A stretch of 5,461 bases of DNA from the NCBI GenBank assembly GCA_947631755.1, contig CANRMO010000162.1:1-5461 (forward strand), given 5' to 3'. The notes beneath the pieces were generated by a model. It had not been told where the DNA came from and ran no database searches. It saw only the letters and a program-made list of their open reading frames with translations. This document shows positions 1 through 5,155 of the stretch, piece by piece. Made by a program: the position numbers and the translations under genes. The stretch is from an uncultured Lachnospiraceae bacterium (GTDB taxonomy: Bacteria; Bacillota; Clostridia; Lachnospirales; Lachnospiraceae). Every line of letters begins with the position of its first letter. Position 1 is the first letter of the stretch.

Positions 1-670
1 CCTTTTTCGTTTTGAAATAAACTTTTTTGCCCTTCACTTTTACTTTGAGTTTGGTATTGAGTTTGAAAGAAAGGGATCTGCTTTTCTGCTTTTTATTGAT
101 GGAAACAATTTCCTGCACTTTTTCCGGGAAAATATCATAGGAGACGCTGGTGTTTTTCATGACTTTTTTGTATGTAACCCTGTTCTGGTTCAGCACATCG
201 GTGGCCGTTTTTTTCTTAGGATTACTGGCCCTTGCCTTTGCAGCCTTGAGTTTTTTGCCCTTTAAGGCAATGGACAGGCTGGTCCTGCCCCGCTTCATGG
301 ATACAACGGATTTTTTATTTGCTTTTTTGGATACTTTTATAGAAAGGTCTGTGGATTTCACAAGGGTGGTATCGATTTCTTTCCAGACGCCATTTTTCGA
401 AGAACCCCCAGATTTTTTGTAATGAACCGGCATGGAGTAAGTAGCAGCGGTGTAACTGCCGTCGGACATGGCAAACTGCTTGACAAATTTCGTTCTTTTC
501 TCAGTAATTTCCCCTGTGACCACTGCGTCCGGTACAGCAGAAGCCGCCCCCGCCTTTGCTTCCTTCCCTGGCATAAAATCAACACTTGAAACAGTCGTAA
601 CCATTAAAGCCGCTGCCAGCGCACCACTTATGACCGCTCTTTTTCTTTTTAAATTTTTGAATTTTTTCAT
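1..670 (-). CDS. N-terminal part of a lysine-rich secreted surface protein, DNRLRE/RHS (WapA)-like leader region (partial)
   Basis: This reading frame is open from an ATG at 670 to the left edge, giving 223 residues with no stop, so the C-terminus is missing. Seen: a basic n-region (residues 2-11), a hydrophobic stretch (about 12-30) and a possible signal peptidase site after AKA (38-40), which mark an exported protein. Residues 66-103 carry the pattern FAMSDGSY, ATYSMPVHYK and WKEIDTTL. From family knowledge, this resembles the region that precedes DNRLRE and RHS/YD repeats in large Gram-positive cell-surface proteins. Residues 105-223 are extremely rich in Lys, with SYDIFPEKVQEIV at 177-189 and alternating polar/hydrophobic beta-like stretches. 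The start is supported by an AGGGGG ribosome binding site five bases upstream. The gene has its own promoter-like sequence and lies after a terminator, so it is probably a separate transcript. The WapA/DNRLRE link is inference from a short motif. It could be another secreted repeat protein. Confidence 0.75.
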   Translation of the reverse strand, partial: MKKFKNLKRKRAVISGALAAALMVTTVSSVDFMPGKEAKAGAASAVPDAVVTGEITEKRTKFVKQFAMSDGSYTAATYSMPVHYKKSGGSSKNGVWKEIDTTLVKSTDLSIKVSKKANKKSVVSMKRGRTSLSIALKGKKLKAAKARASNPKKKTATDVLNQNRVTYKKVMKNTSVSYDIFPEKVQEIVSINKKQKSRSLSFKLNTKLKVKVKGKKVYFKTKK

Positions 671-673
671 AAG

Positions 674-680
674 CTCCCCC
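674..680 (-). promoter_or_regulatory. Ribosome binding site of the lysine-rich secreted protein gene
   Basis: On the minus strand AGGGGGAGCTT directly precedes the ATG at 670. The purine-rich core matches the anti-Shine-Dalgarno sequence at normal spacing and fixes the start of the partial gene. No other in-frame start in the signal-peptide region has comparable support. Confidence 0.7.
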
Positions 681-713
681 TATCTTTAGTTATTAAATTT
701 TTATAATGTAAAT

Positions 714-742
714 ATATTACATCAATTTGCAAAAAAAGTCAA
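714..742 (-). promoter_or_regulatory. Sigma-A-type promoter for the lysine-rich secreted protein gene
   Basis: On the minus strand, TTGACT (742-737) is followed after 17 bases by TAATAT (719-714). The -35 hexamer matches the consensus at five of six positions and the -10 at four of six. The spacer begins with an uninterrupted T tract. The site lies between the terminator of the preceding gene and the ribosome binding site, and predicts a leader of about 35-40 bases. The surrounding DNA is very AT-rich, so other -10 choices a few bases away, such as TATATT, are possible. Confidence 0.5.
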
Positions 743-808
743 TATTTCTATCTGTTTTATTTTGCATTTAATTTATTTTTTAATAACTCATTTTTTACAC
801 AGGCAGTC

Positions 809-849
809 AAAAAAAAGATGGACTACCATTCCATGATAATCCATCTTTT
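809..849 (-). terminator. Intrinsic terminator of the LRR protein gene
   Basis: Bases 813-829 and 833-849 form an inverted repeat around a 3-base loop (830-832). In minus-strand RNA all 17 positions pair, including two G-U pairs, and the stem runs into eight U residues (816-809). In plus-strand RNA the same two positions become C-A mismatches and the U-run is shorter, so the structure favours termination of minus-strand transcripts. It lies 44 bases after the stop codon of the LRR gene. Confidence 0.85.
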
Positions 850-893
850 CAAAACACTCATTTTCAAATTCCATCATACCGTCAGCCATTGAT

Positions 894-2867
894 CTACAAC
901 GTGATCAGGGTTGCTCCTGCTCTCTCTGCCATATCGCGCATCACAGAATTATCTGGGCCAACGATAACTGCCAGATTGCTGCATTCCGACACGGCATAAG
1001 AGGAGCTGTATCCCAGTCTCTTTGAATTGATCACTATAGATTTCAGCTTCTCTGCATTATAGACCGCCCCAGGCTGAATGCTCCTGACTCTCTTTCCAAA
1101 CTCAAGTTTTGTCAGATAACTGACGTATTCAAATGCTTCCCCGCGGACAACCTTTACAGATTCCGGCACATCAAACTGTTTTGCCGGTTTCTTCGCCGGA
1201 TACTTGATGAGTGTCGTTTTATTTCCATTATACAGTACGCCGTCTTCCACTTTATAATGAGAACCGTTCCCCCCCTCAAAGGCAACGATCTTTCGGCAGT
1301 TGCTGAACGCCTGGCCTCCCAGATCTTTCAGATTCGACGGTATGTGCACCCGGCGGACAGCCGTACCATAAAAGGCAATTGCTTCGATCGTGACAACCGA
1401 ATCAGGGAGCGTGACCTTAGACAGACTGCCATTCATCGCAAACGCAGAGTAATTTATTTTCTTTGTCCCACCCAGAATCGTCGCAGATCTCAACTGCATA
1501 TTGGCGAAGGCACTGTCGCCGATCACTTCCGCCCCCGTCGTGACATGGGACAGATACTCATTGCCCGCAAACGCATGCTGCCGTATTTTCTTCACACTTG
1601 ACGGCACACGGAAAGATTTTGCCATCTTATGCAGTGGGTACTGGATCAGCAGGGTCTTGTCCTTATTATAGAGAACTCCCTGTTCGCTGCTGTACTTTTT
1701 ATTTCCGCCGGAAACATTGATGGCCCGCAGGCTCACGCAGTTATTAAACGCACCCGGATTGATCCCCTTTACACTGGAGGGGATGCGGATGGTACGAAGT
1801 TTCTCACAATTAGCAAATACCTTGTTGCCGATAAATGTCACTTTTCCCGGCAGGCTCAGTTTCTTTATGTTCGTGCCCTTGAATGCACCATTTCCGATGT
1901 ACTGCATATTGCTGTTCAGCGTGATCTTTTTTAAGCCGCTCCCGGCAAAAGCCCGGTCGCCGATAGCGTATACACGTCTATTTAATTTTACCGTACCGAG
2001 AGAACTGCAGTTATAGAACGAATATTTCTTTATGATGGCCACGGATTTTGGCACAGTCACGCCTTTCAGACCCGTACAGCCATAAAATGTCTGTTCCGGA
2101 ATATTTTTTATCCCTTTTGGCAGATTGGCGTTCCTCAGACCGGTACACTTATAAAAAACACCGGTATCCAGTTTCGTTTTTGAATTTCGGAATGTCACCC
2201 TCTGCAGATCCCCGCACTTTTCAAAAGCCATTTTGCCAACCTGTTTTACTTTCTTTGGTATAGTAACATTTTTTAATTTATAGTTTTTAGAAAATGCATT
2301 GTCTCCTATGCTCTCCAGATTTTTCCCAAGCTTTATGCTGCTCAGTTTATAACATTTTGAAAACACCTTTTCCCCGAGAACCGTTACACTGTCCGGCAGC
2401 TCTATCTTTTTCAGCGAAATACACTCAGAGAAAGCTCCCTGCCCAATTTCCTCTACTTTTCTGCCAAAAATGACCGTCTCCAATCTATCGCACCCGAAAA
2501 ATGCGTAGGGGCCGATTGTCTCCAGATTTTTTGACAGTCTGACAGTCTTTAAATCCTCCATGCTCCGAAACGCTTCCCATTCAATTTCAACCACAGTATC
2601 CGGCATGACCACACTCTCAAAATCCCTTCCATAATAGGAATAAAACGCGCGTTCACCGACTTTCGTTACAGGAAACCCGCCCAGGGTGGCCGGAATAGAC
2701 AGCTCTGTTCCTTTCACCTCCCAGCTATCTACCCCCGTCACCGTCGCCTGCTTGTTTTTTACCTTATAATAAAATCCATTTTCCTCATAGCTCTTTGCCG
2801 ATGCGGGAACAGCAGAGACCACAAAAACAGCCAGGAACATTAAAAAGGCAAAACATAATTTTTTCAT
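894..2867 (-). CDS. Secreted BspA-like leucine-rich repeat (LRR_5) protein
   Basis: The gene encodes a 657-residue exported protein. The signal peptide is MKK plus a hydrophobic stretch ending in the cleavage-type site PASA (about residues 21-24). After a short linker, residues about 45-640 are consecutive repeats of about 23 residues with the BspA/LRR_5 pattern: IGxxAFxxCxxL, then xxVxLPxxVxxI. The repeats are broken at about residues 387-422 and 532-566 by two related segments centred on GVLYN, K-T-x-LIxYP and a following FxVP, which are common in this family. The last repeat ends in a typical degenerate cap, so the protein looks complete. No LPXTG motif, S-layer repeats, cell-wall-binding repeats or C-terminal membrane segment are visible, so it is probably released or held non-covalently. 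Family members bind host or surface ligands, but the ligand here is unknown. An ATG at 2879 would add 4 residues. It overlaps the ribosome binding site, so the ATG at 2867 is preferred; the adjacent ATG at 2870 is also possible. Confidence 0.93.
   Translation of the reverse strand: MKKLCFAFLMFLAVFVVSAVPASAKSYEENGFYYKVKNKQATVTGVDSWEVKGTELSIPATLGGFPVTKVGERAFYSYYGRDFESVVMPDTVVEIEWEAFRSMEDLKTVRLSKNLETIGPYAFFGCDRLETVIFGRKVEEIGQGAFSECISLKKIELPDSVTVLGEKVFSKCYKLSSIKLGKNLESIGDNAFSKNYKLKNVTIPKKVKQVGKMAFEKCGDLQRVTFRNSKTKLDTGVFYKCTGLRNANLPKGIKNIPEQTFYGCTGLKGVTVPKSVAIIKKYSFYNCSSLGTVKLNRRVYAIGDRAFAGSGLKKITLNSNMQYIGNGAFKGTNIKKLSLPGKVTFIGNKVFANCEKLRTIRIPSSVKGINPGAFNNCVSLRAINVSGGNKKYSSEQGVLYNKDKTLLIQYPLHKMAKSFRVPSSVKKIRQHAFAGNEYLSHVTTGAEVIGDSAFANMQLRSATILGGTKKINYSAFAMNGSLSKVTLPDSVVTIEAIAFYGTAVRRVHIPSNLKDLGGQAFSNCRKIVAFEGGNGSHYKVEDGVLYNGNKTTLIKYPAKKPAKQFDVPESVKVVRGEAFEYVSYLTKLEFGKRVRSIQPGAVYNAEKLKSIVINSKRLGYSSSYAVSECSNLAVIVGPDNSVMRDMAERAGATLITL
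1170..1274 (-). repeat. Second GVLYN-type non-LRR insert within the LRR protein
   Basis: This stretch encodes the second island interrupting the LRR array: a GGNGS start, GVLYN, an N-K-T core, LIKYP and then AKQFDVP. It aligns position by position with the island encoded at 1602-1709. They are protein-level repeats; the DNA copies have diverged. Confidence 0.7.
1602..1709 (-). repeat. First GVLYN-type non-LRR insert within the LRR protein
   Basis: This stretch encodes GGNKKYSSEQ followed by GVLYN, KDKTLLIQYP and AKSFRVP, between two normal LRR_5 units. It is the partner of the island at 1170-1274. Such segments recur in BspA-family proteins and split the LRR array into blocks. Confidence 0.7.
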
Positions 2868-2872
2868 CATAT

Positions 2873-2877
2873 CCTCC
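2873..2877 (-). promoter_or_regulatory. Ribosome binding site that decides the LRR protein start
   Basis: GGAGG on the minus strand is followed by AT and then two consecutive ATG codons (2870 and 2867). Spacing is 2 bases to the first and 5 to the second, so the second, giving MKKLCFAF, is the better start. The upstream ATG at 2879 would place the GGAGG inside the coding sequence and is unlikely to be used. Confidence 0.75.
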
Positions 2878-2882
2878 ATTCT

Positions 2883-2909
2883 GAAAACGAACCAATCCGG
2901 TTCTTTTTC
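2883..2909 (-). promoter_or_regulatory. Inverted repeat in the leader of the LRR protein gene
   Basis: On the minus strand GAAAA-a-GAACC, a 5-base loop, then GGTTC-g-TTTTC form two 5-bp stems separated by one mismatch. The structure ends 6 bases before the GGAGG ribosome binding site. It could be a leader hairpin affecting translation or RNA stability, or an operator. No function is established from the sequence. Confidence 0.4.
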
Positions 2910-2921
2910 TGTATCTTTCTC

Positions 2922-2956
2922 TATATATAACGATTAAACAGGGAAAAATGTTGCAA
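2922..2956 (-). promoter_or_regulatory. Possible weak promoter of the LRR protein gene
   Basis: The gap between the yebC terminator and the LRR gene holds TTATATATAG (2930-2921), which could supply a -10 element. The nearest -35-like hexamer, TTGCAA (2956-2951), is 20-23 bases away, longer than ideal. A promoter is expected here because a terminator lies just upstream, but the exact elements are uncertain. Confidence 0.3.
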
Positions 2957-2983
2957 AATGTGAAATTTTTTTTTAAAAAAACC

Positions 2984-3029
2984 AAAAAAACGGGCAGGCC
3001 GCCTGCGCAGTGCGGTTTAATGCCCGTTT
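2984..3029 (-). terminator. Intrinsic terminator after yebC (end of the nadK-argR-yebC transcript)
   Basis: AAACGGGCA (3029-3021 read on the minus strand as part of the stem) pairs with TGCCCGTTT (2996-2988). The 24-base interval is GC-rich and can form an inner stem (around 2999-3015). The stem is followed on the minus strand by seven U residues, then GG and another U-run. It starts 38 bases after the yebC stop codon, as expected for the end of an operon. Confidence 0.85.
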
Positions 3030-3067
3030 CTCTGTGGCCCCGGACTCAGAATATCCGTCCTTTCACG

Positions 3068-3799
3068 TCACTCTTCCTCGACGTTATGGTACACATTCTG
3101 CACGTCGTCATCCTCATCCAGCAGATCCATGATCCGCCCAAACATCTTTTTATCCTCGTCGCTGGCGAGAGCCACATAATTCTGCGGGATCATCGTAATC
3201 TCTGCCTGGACCATCGGCACATTTTCCTTTTCCAGCGCCTCCCTCACTGCACTGAAATCCTCCGGCGCCGTCAAAATCTCATAGCTGTCTTCCTCTTCGT
3301 TAAAATCCTCAGCCCCGGCATCTAAGGCGAGCATCATAAATTCATCCGCATCGGCCTCATATTCCTCTCTGTCAACGATGATCTGTCCCTTCTGGTCAAA
3401 CATATAAGAGACACACCCTGTCGTGCCGACATTTCCGTTTCCCTTTGTGAATGCGTTTCTCACATTGGAGGCCGTGCGGTTTTTGTTGTCTGTCAGAGCC
3501 TCCACAATGATGGCGGTCCCGCTTGGCCCATACCCCTCATAAGTACAGCTCACATAATTGACTGCATCAATATTTCCGGCCGCTTTCTTGATCCCGCGGT
3601 CAATCGTATCGTTTGGCATATTGTTCGCCTTTGCCTTCGCGATCACATCCCGGAGTTTGCTGTTGTTGGCCGGGTCCGGCCCTCCCTCTTTCACCGCGAC
3701 AGCGATCTCGCGTCCGATCACAGTGAAGATCTTACCTCTCTTAGCGTCGTTTTTCTCTTTTTTATGCTTAATATTCGCAAATTTCGAATGTCCTGACAT
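3068..3799 (-). CDS. yebC: YebC/TACO1-family translation factor (formerly annotated as transcriptional regulator)
   Basis: The 243-residue product is full length for the family (usually about 237-250). It starts with the near-invariant MSGHSKFANIKHKK, followed by DAKRGKIF (18-25), NMPNDTIDRGI (60-70), EGYGPSGTAIIVE (88-100) and DNKNRT (104-109), with an acidic C-terminus. Family knowledge: the cytoplasmic YebC proteins were long called DNA-binding regulators. Recent work on bacterial members and mitochondrial TACO1 shows a role in relieving ribosome stalling at proline-rich sequences. Which YebC subgroup this belongs to is not decided here. The start at 3799 is chosen by family alignment. An ATG at 3823 would add 8 non-conserved residues and overlap argR. 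The AGGAGG ribosome binding site lies 11 bases from the start, at the long end of the range. The gene is 7 bases after argR and is the last gene of its transcript. Confidence 0.95.
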   Translation of the reverse strand: MSGHSKFANIKHKKEKNDAKRGKIFTVIGREIAVAVKEGGPDPANNSKLRDVIAKAKANNMPNDTIDRGIKKAAGNIDAVNYVSCTYEGYGPSGTAIIVEALTDNKNRTASNVRNAFTKGNGNVGTTGCVSYMFDQKGQIIVDREEYEADADEFMMLALDAGAEDFNEEEDSYEILTAPEDFSAVREALEKENVPMVQAEITMIPQNYVALASDEDKKMFGRIMDLLDEDDDVQNVYHNVEEE

Positions 3800-3806
3800 A
3801 TTTATC

Positions 3807-4301
3807 TCATCCTCCTGTTCCATTGCCGTTTGCTATCTGTTCCATAACCCCGGGAACAAGCTCCGCCGTTTTAACTGCACACATGATCGTGTCATCTCCT
3901 GCAATACATCCGGCGATCTCCTCGATCCCGAGAGCATCCACTGCCGCCGCCACAGCCATCGCCATGCCGCTGACAGTCTTAATGACCACAAGGTTGTCCG
4001 CCTGCGTCATGGAGACCATGCCATCCTGCAGAACTCTTGCGTACCGGTCTGAGTAGGCCGGCGGCGGAGCCCCTCCATAATCCATGGAGGCGTACTTTGC
4101 CCGCCCGTTTTTGCCCGGCACTTTCGTCAGCGCGAGCTCGCGTATATCGCGGCTGATCGTCGCCTGGGTCACCTGGAACCCGGCCTCCACAAGACGCCTT
4201 GCGAGCTCTTCCTGAGTCTCTATCTCATACTGGCTGATCAACTCCAATATCTTACTCTGTCTCGTATGCTTCAAACAATCGCCCCTAACTATCTGTCCCA
4301 T
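3807..4301 (-). CDS. argR: Arginine repressor ArgR/AhrC
   Basis: The product is a transcription factor that binds ARG boxes when arginine is present and controls arginine synthesis and breakdown; family members are hexamers. Seen (numbering from the ATG): an N-terminal winged helix at about residues 10-75 with QEELARRL and the recognition-helix signature TQATISRDIREL (45-56), a linker containing three consecutive prolines (79-81), and a C-terminal oligomerisation/arginine-binding domain with DNLVVIKT, AVDALG and GCIAGDDTIMC, whose GDD holds the acidic arginine-contacting residues. The ATG at 4301 lies 4 bases after the nadK stop and has GGAG eight bases upstream, giving 164 residues. A TTG at 4274 gives KHTRQSKI at the very N-terminus, as in most ArgR proteins, 155 residues, and has AGGGG seven bases upstream. 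That alternative start is a serious candidate. ArgR commonly lies just downstream of nadK in Clostridia, as here. Confidence 0.94.
   Translation of the reverse strand: MGQIVRGDCLKHTRQSKILELISQYEIETQEELARRLVEAGFQVTQATISRDIRELALTKVPGKNGRAKYASMDYGGAPPPAYSDRYARVLQDGMVSMTQADNLVVIKTVSGMAMAVAAAVDALGIEEIAGCIAGDDTIMCAVKTAELVPGVMEQIANGNGTGG
3811..3816 (-). promoter_or_regulatory. yebC ribosome binding site inside the end of argR
   Basis: AGGAGG on the minus strand sits in the last codons of argR (...Gly-Gly, then TGA at 3809-3807). Its distance to the yebC ATG at 3799 is 11 bases. The placement suggests translational coupling between argR and yebC. Confidence 0.65.
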
Positions 4302-4305
4302 GTCA

Positions 4306-5136
4306 CTAACTCCGGTTCAGCTTACTTCTCATTTTATCAAAAAAACTGACATCCCCCAGACGCACCATATCAAAGGTAGCCTCTGCTTTCTCAATAAAGA
4401 TGGCGTCCCCTGTGGACACTGTGCACAATAATTTCCCGTCCACACGGATGGCCGCCTCATCCTCATATTTCTCTTTCGTCCTGCCCACTTCGATTTTTAA
4501 TTTGGACTCTGCCGATACAACCAGACTCCTCTTATTCAGGGAATGTGGACAGACCGGCGTAATGATCATAGCCTCCATGCCGGGCGCCAGGACCGGCCCC
4601 GCCGCTGACAGATTGTAGGCAGTAGAACCCGTCGGCGTAGAGACTAGCACCGCATCAGCCACATAGGTATCCAGAAGATCCTCATCCACATACACTTTCG
4701 CAGTGATCATGCGCCCGATATCCTGCTTGCCGATAATAAACTCATTCACAGCCAGGCTTACCCTGTCCTTTTCCTCTTTCTTCTTTACTTTTCCGGTGAG
4801 GGCCATCCGCCTCTCGATCTCATATTGCCCGGAGAGCAGACTGTCCAGTGCCGCATGGATCCGCGGCCGCTCCACCTCAGTCAGAAATCCCAGGGTTCCA
4901 AAATTCACCCCGAGGATTGGCACATTTTCCCCGGAAAAAATCTTTGCCGCCTGGAGCACAGAGCCGTCCCCGCCCAGCACAACCGCCAGATCCGCCCAGC
5001 CGGGATCGGAAATCTGCGGCGAAGACCCTACTATTCTAACACATTTCTCTTCATTTTCCAAATATCTTTTTATCTCTTGTGCCGTCTCATGGTGAATGTC
5101 TTTTTCACAATCTGATATGATATAAAAATTTTTCAT
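4306..5136 (-). CDS. nadK: NAD kinase (ATP/polyphosphate-NAD kinase)
   Basis: The cytoplasmic enzyme phosphorylates NAD to NADP and so sets the NADP(H) pool. The 276-residue product is normal for the Gram-positive form. Seen: the GGDG nucleotide-binding motif at 55-58 (VVLGGDGSVLQAA), GVNFGTLGFL (76-85), the conserved NE pair at 131-132, the NAD-site block STPTGSTAYNLSAAGP (166-181), and TPVCPHSLNKRSLVV (193-207). These are the standard motifs, and all key residues are present. The ATG at 5136 is preferred because GGAAGGG lies 6 bases upstream and the protein then begins MKNFYIIS, as in relatives. An ATG at 5172 would add 12 residues and overlap the upstream ORF. The gene follows the upstream stop by 19 bases and precedes argR by 4, so it is part of the operon. 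Confidence 0.96.
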   Translation of the reverse strand: MKNFYIISDCEKDIHHETAQEIKRYLENEEKCVRIVGSSPQISDPGWADLAVVLGGDGSVLQAAKIFSGENVPILGVNFGTLGFLTEVERPRIHAALDSLLSGQYEIERRMALTGKVKKKEEKDRVSLAVNEFIIGKQDIGRMITAKVYVDEDLLDTYVADAVLVSTPTGSTAYNLSAAGPVLAPGMEAMIITPVCPHSLNKRSLVVSAESKLKIEVGRTKEKYEDEAAIRVDGKLLCTVSTGDAIFIEKAEATFDMVRLGDVSFFDKMRSKLNRS

Positions 5137-5142
5137 ATAAAT

Positions 5143-5149
5143 CCCTTCC
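5143..5149 (-). promoter_or_regulatory. nadK ribosome binding site
   Basis: GGAAGGG on the minus strand, six bases before the ATG at 5136, decides the nadK start. It makes the in-frame ATG at 5172, inside the upstream reading frame, unlikely. Confidence 0.65.
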
Positions 5150-5155
5150 GGAGCG

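Noticed and set aside
150..689. Plus-strand ORFs opposite the lysine-rich gene, rich in Phe and Leu, and a minus-strand ORF at 358-585 in another frame.
   Set aside because: The Phe/Leu-rich, membrane-like look comes from reading lysine codons backwards. The 1-670 minus-strand frame has a signal peptide, ribosome binding site and promoter.
805..810. A second TTGACT on the minus strand as a possible -35 element.
   Set aside because: It begins at the end of the terminator U-run, and the nearest -10-like hexamers (TTATTA, TATTAA) are 18-19 bases away and weak. The TTGACT at 742-737 is better placed.
1257..2263. Several plus-strand ORFs of 70-115 codons inside the LRR gene.
   Set aside because: They are antisense to a clear LRR_5 coding sequence, have no ribosome binding sites I could support, and read as unstructured shadow peptides.
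1000..2700. Periodic similarity along the LRR gene as a DNA tandem repeat or CRISPR-like array.
   Set aside because: The periodicity is at the protein level (about 23 residues). The DNA units differ from one another, and there are no identical repeats with spacers.
2785..2985. A 66-codon minus-strand ORF spanning the LRR gene leader and start.
   Set aside because: It lies mostly in the AT-rich leader, in a different frame from the LRR gene, and has no ribosome binding site or family resemblance.
3800..3823. An 8-residue N-terminal extension of YebC from the ATG at 3823.
   Set aside because: It overlaps argR, contains the ribosome binding site and is not conserved, whereas MSGHSK is the standard YebC start.
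3558..4056. Plus-strand ORFs across the yebC/argR junction.
   Set aside because: They lie over highly conserved yebC and argR coding sequence and show no recognisable family.
4703..5115. Three overlapping plus-strand ORFs opposite nadK.
   Set aside because: All are shadows of nadK, which has every family motif intact in its own frame.
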